NCBI GenBank assembly: GCA_964023275.1
Contig: OZ029913.1
Coordinates: 46,937,976 to 47,001,975, forward strand
Direction of reading: 5' to 3'
Length of the DNA: 64,000 nt
Source: Norana najaformis
Lineage: Eukaryota > Annelida > Clitellata > Crassiclitellata > Hormogastridae
A model generated the notes under the pieces. It searched no databases. It had not been told where the DNA came from and worked only from the letters and a program-made list of their open reading frames with translations. This document shows positions 46,261-58,849 of the stretch, one piece after another. The translations under genes and the position numbers were made by a program. The number at the start of each line of letters is the position of its first letter. Positions within the stretch are counted from its first letter, which is position 1.

Positions 46261-46682
46261 AAGGTCAAGGCCGTGTGTTTGAAGAAACCGTTGTATGGCA
46301 TAATAATGGCAACATTTCTAGGGTCAACTGGACTTAGGACTGCAACTTGTCAATAGGAACAAGGAAAGACTGGATATTACTAATGGTCATAGGGCCATTT
46401 AGTTACCTGTTTTGGGGCAAAATCTAGAAATCTAGAAATGACCGACTTAAGGGCTTAACACAGGCGTTTTAGTGAAACACAGGTTCAATTTAGTTATTCG
46501 GGTGATTATTTGTTTGAATTGTCTCGTTTCACTTGCGCTTTTATTTGCAAATAGTGGGGTAAATTTTGTATAGTCTAAGTTGCGCACTAGTCGTTTTCAC
46601 ATCTTTGGCTATAGCCGATAAATACGCAGGTACGTAACTATTACTTGCTGGCTTAGTTTGATATTCATTGCATGTGTATTGT

Positions 46683-46980
46683 AATTGTAATTGTAATCTG
46701 ACATTTATAAAGCGCCACTTCAAGAATAGACTCATCAGAAGCGCTCCCGACCCGAACCAGTGAGACCACTGGCAAATAATACAGACTTCAGGCGCTTGCG
46801 AAACTGCAGAAGAGACAAACTGAGGAATACTAGCCGCAGCTCTCGGGAAAGGCGATTCCAGCTATTGGGTCCAACATAGGCAAAGCTTCTAGACTGCGCT
46901 GTAGCAGTGCGCATACGAGGGACAGTCAGAAGTCCAAGGGAGGCCGACCGGAGAGTGCTACGGCCTGGAACCAAGGAGAC
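46683..46980 (-). mobile_element. LINE C-terminus and 3' tail (L2/CR1-like)
   Basis: The minus-strand frame 46974-46735 reads RSASLGLLTVPRMRTATAQS, SFAYVGPNSWNRLSRELRL and FRKRLKSVLFASGL, the standard last segment of these polyproteins, followed by GCGCTTTATAAATG and an (ATTACA)-type tail at 46683-46696. Severe 5' truncation. Confidence 0.75.
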
Positions 46981-47689
46981 CGAAATGCAGAAGTCCCTAA
47001 GATATGATGGAGCAGAGCCAACAAGACAAGTTGTATCATTTGTATTGGCTGATACAAGTGGGTTTTTTGCATAGAGCTCTGCTTAGGGTTTAGGTTTTCT
47101 GCCCATGCAAGCTATTCGCAATTGTTGAGATTGGAAATTCTAGTAATTAGCACTCATTTTCATTCGTCGAAAATGGAGAGTCATGTGACGAATAGCTGTC
47201 AAGTTAAGCTTAATGGGCAGGTCCGGTTTTAGGCTAGTGTTCTCAATTAATGTGTGTTACACCTCGAGCACGTTCTGGCCATAGACATTCATTCTGCGGG
47301 TAAGGGTTGAATTAATCTTATTGTTTTCCTAGTTTTATTTGTTGCATTCAACCTTTAAAATGTCAGAGTCTAGCCTCTTACTAGCATTGATGTACAGGGA
47401 AATTCTCAAAGCAAGAAGTCTAGCGAATAATCTTCGATTTGCTACCGATATTGGCCGCCTAACTAGAAATGGAACAGAAATATAAGAAATGAGAATACGA
47501 ATAGACAAAACCAACAGAAGATGCGGGTTACTGATTAACGCGGAAAAATTATAACAGTGGTTTTGAAAAACCAAACAGACGCCAATAAACGTCACCATCC
47601 AAGGAGTACCTATTGAACAAGTAGATCATTTGATAATTCGTCTATCTCGGAGGTCCATTAATCGCAGATATTAGTAGCAAGTCCTCTGT

Positions 47690-47975
47690 CTCATGGGGAC
47701 TTGTGGGAGGCGCTCATTTCCTTTTATTAGGCCCTTGAGGCGGCAATGGACGAATCCAAAGGTCCCATACGTAGGGCCAGTGCATCGCAGGACTTGCCGC
47801 TGATTCCAAGCTTACAGCGGTATCAAATTATGCGGCTTATGACAGAGGCACGTGTGTGCAAACAACTTGCCCAGAATCATTAAGCGGAGTCCCCATATCA
47901 GGTCCGAACCCGTAACCTTTTGGTCACAGACCCAGAGCGCTAAGTGATTAGACAACCGTGTTGCTCATGCCGCGG
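47690..47975 (-). repeat. tRNA-derived SINE
   Basis: On the minus strand the head (47970-47890) contains an A-box-like region around CACTTAGCGCTCTGGG and a strong B box, GGTTACGGGTTCGGACC (47909-47893), as in a tRNA gene with a mismatched acceptor stem. About 190 bp of non-tRNA body follows, ending in an AAAGGAAATGAGCGCC-type tail (about 47715). Length and layout are typical of invertebrate SINEs. Confidence 0.6.
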
Positions 47976-49060
47976 ATACGAAGAAGCAGGCAAGTAAGAA
48001 AGAAAACAAAGGCAAGAATATGTCGGACGGTGATCGAAATTCATTATTCTGTATGGAGTAGAATGCTGGAAAATGAGAAAGCTCGATGAGAAAAGATTCC
48101 TCATAAATGATCTGGCTATGAAATATTATCAAGACGACAACAGAAATTGGAAACGATAAAATAGACAGCCTTCCGCTGCCGCTTCGTTTGTTAAAATTAT
48201 GCTTTGTCCTAGTTACGACTGCATCAGCAGAGACTGTAAGGGTTTTTATTTTCCAACTTACTAACATTAATGCTTCACATGAAATTTTGCTATCAGGAAA
48301 ACGGGATACTTTAAAATCCGCCTCGCTATGTTTTGCCAAATCCAGCCTTGGCAACAAAATTGGGCGGAGTCGAAACAGTCGTTGCTCCGAAAACGATGTT
48401 GGACCACACCGGCGGATGGGCCTGCTCTGGATCCACCCTTAGACAGACGGACGAAAACACAGTGAGTCAGCTCTCAGTCGATCGCACTCGTTGACACTAA
48501 TTCCTTTATCAGTTGCTGCAGCAGATCTTGGACAGCTGATTCCTCCGCTGACCTATGACGATGATGCTTCACAGGTGTCTGTCGGTCGGTGCCACCTTAG
48601 AAGGCTCCGACAATCGACACGTTGTTTTGCTACGCTGAGTCAGTCATCAGTGCACCAAGCATTAGCCATCTTGAACGGAGGTCGACGGATTAGCTCAGCA
48701 AGATCCCAGTTTCTGTGTGACTCATCTGTTTAATACAATTAGTCCAGCTGCATATTAGCTAGAAAAATGCATTACTTCAGCTCAGCTTACAGCTGCGTCG
48801 TTAATTCTTGACAGTCTGGTCAGCCAGTCACTTGGCGGCCATGGTGCAGTCGTTTGTCAAATCTAGCGCTTGTCTCGTCTTAATATAAGTCTTTTATGTC
48901 TTCCTTTATATTATCTATCAAGCGCATGCGTGGTCTTCGTTTGTTTCTTTTTCCTTCTAATCTTCAATGTGGTGCCTTGCGTCGCTTTTCACTCACATAA
49001 ATCTCATTCCGCCTAAAATATGCGCAGCTTTAATATAAAGTTTACTTATTTCACAGCCAA
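47976..49060. other. No recognised gene
   Basis: Frames up to 130 codons without known motifs. Confidence 0.4.
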
Positions 49061-49094
49061 GGTTACTAGGGGACGACAGTGGAACAGAAACTGT

Positions 49095-49180
49095 AGACAG
49101 CTCTGTTCTGGCGGGGATTTGAACTGCCCACTTGTCGGGCAACATTCGGTAGGCAAACCACTGAATTATTTCATCGACCA
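49095..49180 (-). repeat. tRNA-like SINE head (candidate)
   Basis: The minus strand contains TCAGTGGTTTGCC (A-box-like, about 49162) and GGGCAGTTCAAATCCCCGCC (B box, about 49130-49111) with roughly tRNA spacing. Only the head is recognised. Confidence 0.45.
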
Positions 49181-49799
49181 AAGAATGGTATTAGAATTCC
49201 AATTCCCTGCTGCGTGAAAGCAGCAAGTCATACAGAAAACACGTGCCAGCTGATTTATTGGTCCTGACACCAGTGACTGAACTTTGCCTGACAACCGAAT
49301 TAGAAGTCAATGTAGGGAACTACAAGAAGGACAGACGACGCTGTTGTATGGCAGAGAATTGCATCCGACTTATCTAGGTCAGCGGAAAGATGATTAATAC
49401 CTAATTCTAACGATTCTGTGGCTGTCAACTTTAGCTACACTGACCTAAATACGGTCTCTGTCTTTATATTGGTTGGATCGGTCTAAATGCAGTTCATTGA
49501 GAACTCAGATGTTAACTGGACCTTCTTTTTGACAAGTAACTAACATTATGTATATATGTATGCAGGCAGGTATGTATGCATGCAAAATTGTACTGCATTA
49601 TACTGTATTGTACTGTACTGTACAGTACTGTATAGCAGTGGGGTTACTAAGATACAACCAGCCTTCCTGTCCAAGACTACTTTCAGCCAACAAATCTTGC
49701 GGAGGTTCGCCAACTTATCTTTTCCTCACCTAACGAAATCTCTCTCCTGACACTACTCCTGCATCTCTTCTGAAAGAGTGCTTTAATGTCCCGGATTCA

Positions 49800-51270
49800 A
49801 CCATAACATAATTAATTATCAATTTCTCATTACATGGGAATCCTTTCCGTCTGTTTTTGCTCATGCCATAGCTCATCCTCTGCTAAAGAAGCCTTCTCTT
49901 AACCTTGGTGACTTGTCTAATTGCAGACCTATCTCAACTTTAAATTTTGTATAAAAAATTCTTTAACGGCAGGTTATGAATTGTATGCACATTCATTTAT
50001 CTTCCAACTCGCTATTCTCCATTTCAGTCTGTACGTTTTATTCAACTAAATCCGCTCTTCTTGCTGTTCATTATGACATTATGTATTTTATGAATAAAAG
50101 TAGGGCGACGGCGCTTGTTCTTGACTTGTCTGCTACTTTTGATATAGTGGACTATCTCTTCTTTTGCATAGTCCTTGGCATTGGTTTGGTGTTTCTAGTT
50201 CGTCCTACATTGGTTTACTACTTATCTGGGTCTACACACTCAATCAGTATACTTAAATGGTGATTATTCGTCTAGTGCTTGGCTGAGATGTGTTATTCCC
50301 AGAGTTCAGTGCTTGGTCTTCTACACCACACAAGTAGATATAGTACTTGATATTCATTCACTAGGATATAACTTCTATGCGGCTGATACTCATATTTACA
50401 TTTGTTTGGGCAGTCTATCTTGTCACTCATCTCTGCAGCTGTTGTCTGGTGCCTTTGAGGACATGCACTCTTGGACGGCGGCTAACAAATTTCTCCTTAA
50501 CCCTTCGAACACTGAATTTCTTCTATTGGGCACAACACAGCAATTTAAATGTCCTTATGTTCTCAAGGATATCTTTGTCTGAATGGCTTAAATCTTTAAA
50601 ACTGGGTGACCCAGTGGCTGAGTTGGCAAATGCTGTTCTTAAGTTGGGTATTGTTTTTGATTCTCCTGTGTCTCTCACCGACTACGTAAATAGTATTTGT
50701 AAGTCGTAATAGATGTATATTCGTGACATTATGCAGAATTAGGCGTTGTGTCCTCATGTTCTCAAGGATATATTTGGCAAACGCATTGGGGGTTGCCTTG
50801 ATTATTGTAACTCGCTTCTTACAGGTAGCACAAAGTCGAACATGCAGAAAGCCCAAAGAATTCAGAATTCTTTAGCTAAAGCCGTAGCAGAAAGGTCCAA
50901 GTATGAGCACATAACCACTGTATTTGAATATTTGCATTGGCTTCCGGTTCAGCAAAGGATCTGTTTCAAATTACGGCTTATAGTTTATAAACCATTAAGC
51001 TCTGGTCAACCTCAGCACTTATAATCAGTCTCATTTGCCAACTTATCATTATTCAACCAAGTCATCTGGTTGTCTTTCTCTGGTTGTACCAAAAACTATA
51101 ATTGTTTCGGTTGCTGGAATATTTTTAACTCTCTTCCCTGTTTCTATTCGTTCTGCTCAGTATCTTGCACCTTTTCGGTCGCAACTTAAAACTTATCTTT
51201 TCAGTTGGTTTATCCCTCTAGGCTGCATCTCGTGTGTTATAGGACTGATTTTCTTGATATTGACTTGACT
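49800..51270 (+). mobile_element. Family B-type LINE, decayed RT to C-terminus
   Basis: Plus-strand frames: LVLDLSATFDIVDY (motif A, 50115), YNFYAADTHIYI (YADD-derived, changed to YAAD, 50370), LLNPSNTEFLLLGTTQQF, LDYCNSLLTGSTKSNMQKAQ, YEHITTVFEYLHWLPVQQRI and LAPFRSQLKTYLFSWF. The catalytic YADD is broken and frames shift repeatedly. It diverges strongly from the copies at 3-9 kb, so it is an older lineage. Confidence 0.75.
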
Positions 51271-51369
51271 GCGGCTTCATTTTGGTGCGTCGTTGGTTGA
51301 TGCCTTGTGCATTAGATACCGGAGCTATAAAAGTTGCAAATTACAATTACCTAGCCCTTCCTTTTACAG

Positions 51370-52915
51370 GGTAGTGGGAGTCGGTTTAACCGACACCGAA
51401 CCGCGATATTTAGAAAAACCGAAACCGACAATGAAGTCGGTATTCAGAAAAACGAAGAATACCGAAAACCGAAGTAGAAAACCGACTAAGCTGAAAAGAT
51501 GGTGTACAAAGAATGAAAATATCAAAATATTATTTTTCTTTTTCTTCATTGAACATTCTGCAGTGCTGCTGAAAGCTTTGATGTTGACTGATTTAAGTGG
51601 TATACTGTGTGCTTCATCACTGAAAACAATAACAACGTACCATTTCTGTGTAAGGCCAGAGTAAATTACGTAAGCATTACGTAATCGTAAACGTAAACTC
51701 CAAATTAAAAAGCGCTGCTTAAAAGCTAAGCGCAGGGTACCAGCTTATTCAAGAGCGCTGCGTCAAGTGATTAGGGTTGCCGAAAGATGTCATGTCTAGA
51801 AGCCAGAAAACCAGAGAGAGAAGGGGGAAAGGAGCTGTTAGGGTGGGCTGTGTTTAAGCTTACAAAGGGGAAGGCAGCGGATTGGTGGATCAGGGTGGGA
51901 TTTCATGAAAAGGTGAGACTTCATTTTTGAATGGAACACCTGAGGAGTAATAGATAGAGGGACCTGAGACAGATGATGCTGAATGAACGACAGGAAGGAT
52001 AGAGGAACAGAGAATTTGCGAAATTCAGGAGGAAGATCGTTTCAGAGTTTAGGTGCAGTGTATTGGATGGATCGGTCAGAGAACTTAAGATCTGTATTTA
52101 GAGAGGGACGGGCAAAAGTGTGCAAGAGGATGAGCGAGTAGAGTGGTCTGATTGGATGGTAAAGAGTTTGTGAAGATTAGTAGGTTGGGAAAATTGAAGA
52201 AATTTATAGGTTATGGAGAGAAATTTGAAATGAATGCGTTCAGGGACTTATGCAGCAGAAGTTGTGGTGTCGTGGATTTGGCCCAAAGGACCGCAATCCA
52301 TTCCAAATTTCCGATGGTGGACCACCGGCCAATCGAAATGTCCACGTATGGTCCACGTCGCTAGGTGGTATTTGGAAATTCGAGCGACATATGTGACTGG
52401 TGAGAAAGTATTTGCAAATGATGAACTCTCATTGCTCAGCCCACAGCACGTTGAACAATGTGTTCAAAGACAAATAATGTATCTATCGCAACATTTATCG
52501 GAAGACGAATAAACAAAAAACATGTATAACAAATATTGGGACGTCCGTATTGGACTATAATATAGAAGATGACATCTCAATCAACTGCTTCAGCGTACAG
52601 TACTACAGACATTTTAAGTACTAATATTAGATGAATAAAAACAATGTAAGTTTAGTTTTTAACAACATTACAGTAAAACAGCACTGCAGAGTAGAGGGGG
52701 AAGTGTATGTGTATGAGGGATGCAATGTGTAAGCCTACAATGCACAAAAGTCGAGTCTAACTTAAAACTTGAAACAGATAGAACACAAGAAAAACCGACA
52801 TCGATGTCGCAATATTTATGAAAACCGAAACCGAAACTGAACCGACTTTATAAAAAGACCGAGAAAAACTGAAAATCTATTCCTACTTTAAAAACCGATA
52901 CCGACCCAGCTCTAG
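51370..52915. mobile_element. ACCGA-rich inverted-end element carrying a LINE fragment
   Basis: Both ends consist of degenerate ACCGA(A/C)ACCG repeats. The left arm is 51370-51480 (GGGAGTCGGTTTAACCGAC) and the right arm 52795-52912 (AAAACCGATACCGACCCAGC, then TCTAGT). The right end, inverted, begins TAGAGCTGGGTCGG, a hAT-like terminus, and the left begins CAGGGTAGTGGGAGTCGG. No convincing target duplication was seen. The middle holds a minus-strand LINE fragment (51790-52215). Confidence 0.5.
51790..52215 (-). mobile_element. Family B LINE C-terminal fragment
   Basis: The minus strand in mixed frames reads LFTIQSDHSTRSSS, DLKFSDRSIQYTAPKLWNDL and SPQVFHSKMKSHLF-like segments, matching the end of the 528-aa ORF ([40 protein letters not shown]). 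Diverged and frameshifted. Confidence 0.6.
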
Positions 52916-53099
52916 TACACGGTTTTTGACAGTAGTCTACGGTCCTGCTACAAGTCGCTATTAGGCTTTTCATCCTTTCTGATTATTATGATGACGACGA
53001 CGACGATTGATCACAACTGTAACTGGAATTGTAATTATAAACTGAACATTTCTAAATCGGCTTTTAAGAACCGGTCAGAGGTGCAAAACATCGCAGGCG

Positions 53100-53200
53100 A
53101 TGCTGATACTAACGACGACGACGAAGTTGATGATGGTCGCGATGATGACGACGACGATGATGACAATAACGGTGACGATTATGACGACGACAGCATATAC
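53100..53200. repeat. GAC/GAT trinucleotide tract
   Basis: Imperfect ACGACGACG/GATGATGACG sequence. Confidence 0.8.
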
Positions 53201-53491
53201 GATGACGTCGAAGACAAGACTGAATCGCAACTTCGGCGCAACATCCGATGCGCAGTCGGAAGTTCAGAACGCCGGAGGAACTGTTGTGCGTCTCCCCGTG
53301 CAAAGACTTGCCGCTTGGCGTTCAGAACCGTTGGCCCTTGCTATAAATAGTCGACGTCATTTTCCGCTCTGTCAGAGACACCCAGGCAGGCAAACAGACA
53401 GACAGACAGAGAATAACACTATTCATTCAAGGCACGAATAAAAATATGACTTCCAATAAGAGACCGAATTCCATTTGAGCGGTTTACTTAC

Positions 53492-53640
53492 GAGTGTCGA
53501 AGTAGAGATACCCGACGAGAGGGACATACTGGCGAACTGGACCCAGTTACGATCGGGCGATATTAGAATAGGTCCGTAGGCAATCCGCAGCGCGGCCTGC
53601 GTTGCGATGAGAGATGCGTAGCTAGTAGCTTCTAGCTAGC
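53492..53640 (-). other. Possible upstream (5' UTR or first) exon
   Basis: On the minus strand a GC-rich stretch ends in an excellent donor, ACTC|GTAAGT, at 53492/53491. The frame is open for about 43 codons before it (RIAYGPILISPDRNW is part of it), but the only in-frame Met is 12 codons before the donor. Joining that frame (phase 0) to plausible acceptors above 38613 hits a stop. If it belongs to the secreted-protein gene it is therefore probably untranslated or carries upstream ORFs. The plus-strand flank at 53785-53820 is rich in CGG/CAG, as near many promoters. A separate gene is equally possible. Confidence 0.22.
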
Positions 53641-54759
53641 TAGCCATAGCTGGCGGGGCTGCTGGCGTAGTTAAAGAGAAGCAGCGATGCGTCGTTGAAG
53701 GCTGAAGCTCACTGGCTGCTGCAACTGGCTGACGTCAAATTATGATGATGGAGGAATCATTGGACGAACGCTGCAAGCACCGGCAGCAGCAGCAGCTACG
53801 GCGGCGACGGCGGCGGCGGAGGAACTGGGTCAGCCATAGTTCTTCTCCCGACGTCGATAATAACCAAAGTAGATCTGCATACGAAATGATGCATGAAGTG
53901 CTAATTAGACTACCTTACGACAAGGCCAGACCTTTGCACTGGCCTTCTTGCACTCCTCTTTCTCCAGTGGCGGCTCCAGAAGTTTACAAAGCGGAAGGGG
54001 AGGAAACTAATGAATATACATTACTTACTTCGCCGATTTCAACTTTGTTGGAGGGTTAATAGAAGGAAAGATGTCTGACGAAATTCTCATTGTGTGGTGG
54101 CAGTGTATGTATCTGTGTATTCATGCATGTATGCATGTATCGGAAACACTTATATAGCGCCCTCTGAGCACTTTTTAAAAGTGGTGGTAGTGGTAGGAGT
54201 GTAGCGGTGGCGGCGGTTACGATGTTGGTGGTGGTGACGTGGCGTTAGTGTAAACAAATGGTTGTTTTAATTTGCATTTAGCGACGATGACATTATCAGT
54301 GTTTTGAGTCTCAACGACAGACGAAGCGAAGAAAACCTAGCCAGTGAAACAGCACGCCATTGCGTCCCCTCCTTTCAAATGCCGGGTTCTCTTCGTTTGT
54401 CTAGGCCAAATTGATGCATGACACAAGTAGCATTTTGTATTTGGTGTAAGGCAGGGCAAGGAAAGGTAAAGTCAGCATAGTTACGGCTATTAAGAACAGT
54501 GTTTGAAATGTGAGCAGCGAGAGAAAAATAAGGCACACCAAAACCTTAATTAATTACACCGGGATTTCTAACCCAGTGTTGCGTACACATCGAATTTTAC
54601 TGCAGCAGCAAAAGAAGGCAAGAACCGTCGCAGTCTCTGATTTATAGTTCCCTGAGGGCCTGACCTACCCAATTTCAAGCGGGGTTCTTCACAGATTTTT
54701 GAAACGGTTTAATCTGAAGCAACCATGCCTTTTGCATTGTGATAACGGCGCTATTGAAA

Positions 54760-54950
54760 TCGTTAGATTTGATTAGATTAATCGTAATCGTATTCTCGAA
54801 GTTTCTTCAGGGTTCAAGAAAGCCAAGTTATGGGATCAGCTTATTCACAGGCGCTCAGTCAAAAACAAAATCGGAAGGCAGGTAAGGTAAGGTCAGGTTC
54901 GGTCCCAGGTAGAGATATAAAGGTCAGGCGTGTAGATTAGATTGGATTAT
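54760..54950 (-). repeat. Solo 3' end of the family B LINE, inverted
   Basis: AATCGTAATCGTATTCTCGA (tail), then CAGGCGCTCAGTCAAAA and AAATCGGAAGGCAGGTAAGG correspond, on the minus strand, to 8870-8994 of the nested LINE. Confidence 0.75.
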
Positions 54951-57060
54951 ATTATATTTGAATCAGGAACGGATTAAACACTCAGGGCCACATGTAAACT
55001 ACACTCGAGGGCCCTTGTCGTATTAGCATGGGATACCGTAAAACCATATTAGAATCAAACTGCAGTATGATGGGTCAGTGTTCCCGACTGCGCTGCTCAG
55101 CAGTCAAGTTTATACAACAAATAACTTAAATGCTGTGCATTTATTTTGGTGGTTATCTAAATCTGCCCCAGTGTTTTTTATAATAACAACATCTGATAGA
55201 CTACGCATAGTGGAATACGCAACTTTTTTCCAGAGCTACTAGTAACTGGATGGAAATTGAGGAGGCCTGAGACAGCGACCGTCGAAGGCGCGAAACCCTT
55301 AACTAGGGTCTATATAGCGTCGTGAGCTGCCCAGCGGGATTCAGGGCAGAGCCGCTGAAACCAACGCATTTGAAGCATTTAGTATCAAAGTAAGCAAATT
55401 TGGGCGACACGTTGGTGCTGCTTTTTAAACATATACTGTTAATAAATTAGTCTGGAATATACTTTTATTGTATGATACCCGTTAACTATCGACAAAGCAA
55501 AGTCTAGAGTTATCGATCGGGGTGGGAAGACCTAAAGCATCTAATCGAGTCTGAATAAATTCAACGAATAACTTAGTGGACTTGAACTCAGTGGATCCGA
55601 ATCTTAAGGCCCCCTTCCATTCAGATACGCCACTAACTGCGCATATCACTTCTGAAAATCATCTTAAACACAAATAATACATAGTAGACACAGTTACGCT
55701 ACCATAGAAACTTCCTTAATGCCAATTTCTATGACTTAGAAACTATATCAGCGCCATCGGTGATACCTTGTCCATTAGAAACCACCGCAATATAAATTTC
55801 TAATTAATAATAATTATATATCTGTGTCTATATATCAAACTATCTTTGTCTCCATCTGTCTCTTTATATCTCAATCTCCATATTTATCTCTAATACTCTA
55901 TCTCTATTTCTATCTCTACATTTAACTAAAATTTCAACAAAAGTACGCGTCAAAATAAAAAAAACAAGCACAAAATATTTATAGAGAAACGTTCGACTTA
56001 TAGAAACCTATGAACAATCATTTCGTTACATGGTTGACGTTTTCAAAATTTTGCAAGAAGATCATGGTGTAAATTCTTATTTAAAATTAAAACTAATGAC
56101 TCCTATGAACAAATAGGTGTTATAATGAATTTGATGCCAGTGTCTGTCACTGCAGAGCAAACGGGGGTCTTATGCACTTGCATATTTTCCATCCAGCTAT
56201 GACTGGACTCCTCTGTGTTATAAACAGTAAAATGCATTTGATTGCACTGAAGTTTGCTAGAGCACAGAAATGCAAATATTCCACGTCACCATAACTAGAG
56301 ATATTTTGAGCCGGTCGGTAAATGAAGGTTGAGGGAAGATTCTGGTTCATTATTAAGGACTCTTCTGCGAGTCCTTGACGGCTTGGCATGGACAAAAAAC
56401 ATCATTAACCAATATCTGCAATAAATGAGAATTCTCTAGCCTTTCAAAGTATGCCATTAACTTATTCACCCCTCTAGCCGCTTTGACTTTTCTTCCGAAG
56501 TTCCGTAATCGGAAAGAGCGAAAAGGTCGCACACTTAGGCCTAATCACACCGTTAACCACGGTGATTTTGTCATTTGTACAGACGTTTGAATTCTTATCA
56601 AAGAAATGGCATTTTTCTAAGAAAATGGCATCCAAACTTATCTAAATCGTGAATAATTGGTCGAATAATTAGCAGACTTTGCATACGTGACCTTTCGTGT
56701 TTCACATTAAAACTTGCACTCTGTGCGCGGTTTAAAATATTTGCGTAGGCCTGACGGTGATTCGCTGCGTTTCCACAGCGTTGCAAAGACGAATCACATC
56801 TGATGACGGCGCCCAATTGCGATTCTTGAGAAAGGGAGATTATCCCACTGCTTCAGACTACCTCGCACTGAAGATACATTTTCCACTTTTTTCTCTCTCT
56901 CATATAGATCTTTTCCATCATTATTTGATACTAAAAACTTTCCTCATGCATAGACATGTCTTTTCCCACTGCTGTCTACCAAAAGGCCCACTTTGATATA
57001 AAGAGTTATTTCCAGAAAGTTCCTTGCTTATGAACAGATTTTTCGTAAGGTACCGGTTGT
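54951..57060. other. No recognised gene
   Basis: AT-rich sequence with short frames. TATCTC/TCTATA-type degenerate repeats at 55830-55930. Confidence 0.45.
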
Positions 57061-57064
57061 ACTA

Positions 57065-57190
57065 ATATTAAAACAACAACATCACCATCATCATCATCGA
57101 CGACAAATATAGCAGCAGCAACAATAAAAGCAGCAACACATCAATAACAACAAGAAAAGCACGAGCAACAACAACAATAACAGCAATACC
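57065..57190. repeat. Degenerate CAA/CAG/CAT trinucleotides
   Basis: Mixed ACAACA, CAGCAG and CATCAT units. Confidence 0.8.
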
Positions 57191-57594
57191 ATCGAATACC
57201 ATCGAGGTATGACACAGTTCGACAATGCGATTCATCATGAGTTCACACAACAGACATGAAGTTTGAATCCAGGTAGCAGAGATTAAAACTGGACGCGTCC
57301 ATCTCCTTTTTCCATCTTTTAATTGCTTATTCTCCTTTTATTAATTATCCCCGTCGTTGTCCTTCCATTCCTCTACATCATTCCTGTCACCCTATCCACT
57401 CTCGATATACCCACGACCTACAATTCATTGCAAAATCAGTAGGGTCGAGGCCATACGGTTGCTATATAAAACCGTGTACATTTACATTTACTAACATCAA
57501 CCAGGCAGAACAACCAAACTACCATGCGGTCACCTTCGGTCGTCTTTTCTGATGACTTTCATAAACGAACATGTAGGTCACATGCTACCATGCA

Positions 57595-57985
57595 GAAATG
57601 GCTCGATGAAGAAGAAGGAGTGTGATGATGATGAGGAGGAAAAGGAGGAAGAGGACTTTGAAGAGGATGAGGAAGATAAGAAAAAAGAATAAAATGAGGA
57701 AGAAGGCGAGAAGGAAGAGGACGAAGAGGATGACAAAGAGAAAGGGAAGAAGGACGAGGATAGAAAGAAGGGAAGGAGGACAAGAAGGAGGATGATGAAG
57801 TGGTGAAAAAGAAGGAGGACAAGAAGGAGGATAAGGAAGAGACGAAAGAGGATAAGGACTAGAACAAGGAGGAGAAACAAGCGGGAGAGGAAGGCGGCGA
57901 CGAGGAGGAACAGGAGGAATAGGAGACGGGGTTAAATAGGACAGGAGACGAAGAGGAAGAGGAGAAAAAGGAGAAGGAGGAGAAC
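57595..57985. repeat. Long GA-rich (GAGGAAGAG) tract
   Basis: Nearly 400 bp of purine-rich plus strand produces overlapping spurious Leu/Ser/Phe/Pro-rich frames on the minus strand. Confidence 0.9.
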
Positions 57986-58849
57986 AATATAAATGACGGA
58001 CGATCGGGAGAGAAAAGGGAGGTGGGGCGTAGTGCGTAGTGAACGAGGCAAAGAAACCAGGTTGAAGGAAAAGCAAGTAGCGTAGGCGGGAGAGGATGTT
58101 GGGTAGCGCAAATAACGTCTGTATTCGGCTGCCGCAGATTTTGATTCCTACGAACGGTTGGTGACAAAAAAGTTACCACCTAGACCAGAGCATGGTTGAG
58201 CCTAGACAGGCAAAGAGAAAGACTAGAAAGTTTCCTTTAAAGAAAACAACCAACAACTCAACTCCCTTTTCTGCATACACGACATCACCAAAAGATAAAA
58301 CAGAAAAATGATAAAAGAAAATCAGAGATAACATTAACGCCTTTTGAAGAAGAACAAAAATGACGAACATAGTTGTCAAAAGTATTAAAAATGGAAACTC
58401 TTTGTCATCAATCCTTAAATGTTTCAGTCCTCTTTCTTTGCACCAAGGGCTAACAGTTTCTAGGAATTAAATCTGCGGTCGCTACTTGCTCTTCACCCAC
58501 CCGCTTTTCAGAGAAATAACCAATGAAGACAAAGAACTAGCTTTAGCAAAACTGTATAAAGCTGCTGTGTGACAAGGAGCAGCTGGTTATTTCAAATGGA
58601 GACAACACAGGAAAATAATATAAATAATGAAGTAGCAGCCGGAAACCAGCAACTACACAAGAATACAAGAGAGGAGGTCGCCTGCACTTTTCTCGCAAGA
58701 AAGCAATAAGAGCGAAAATATATATCTGAAAAAGAAAAAAGAACACCCGAACGAGTTAACCGTAAAGGCCAACAACAACATTAGAAATGGCTATTAAAAA
58801 CCAACAGCTCTTTTTGCAACAACGAACCAGAGATGAAGAAATAATGGAA

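Noticed and set aside
57559..58179. Overlapping Ser/Pro/Phe-rich ORFs on the minus strand
   Set aside because: Produced by a GA-rich low-complexity tract; all three frames are open for the same reason.
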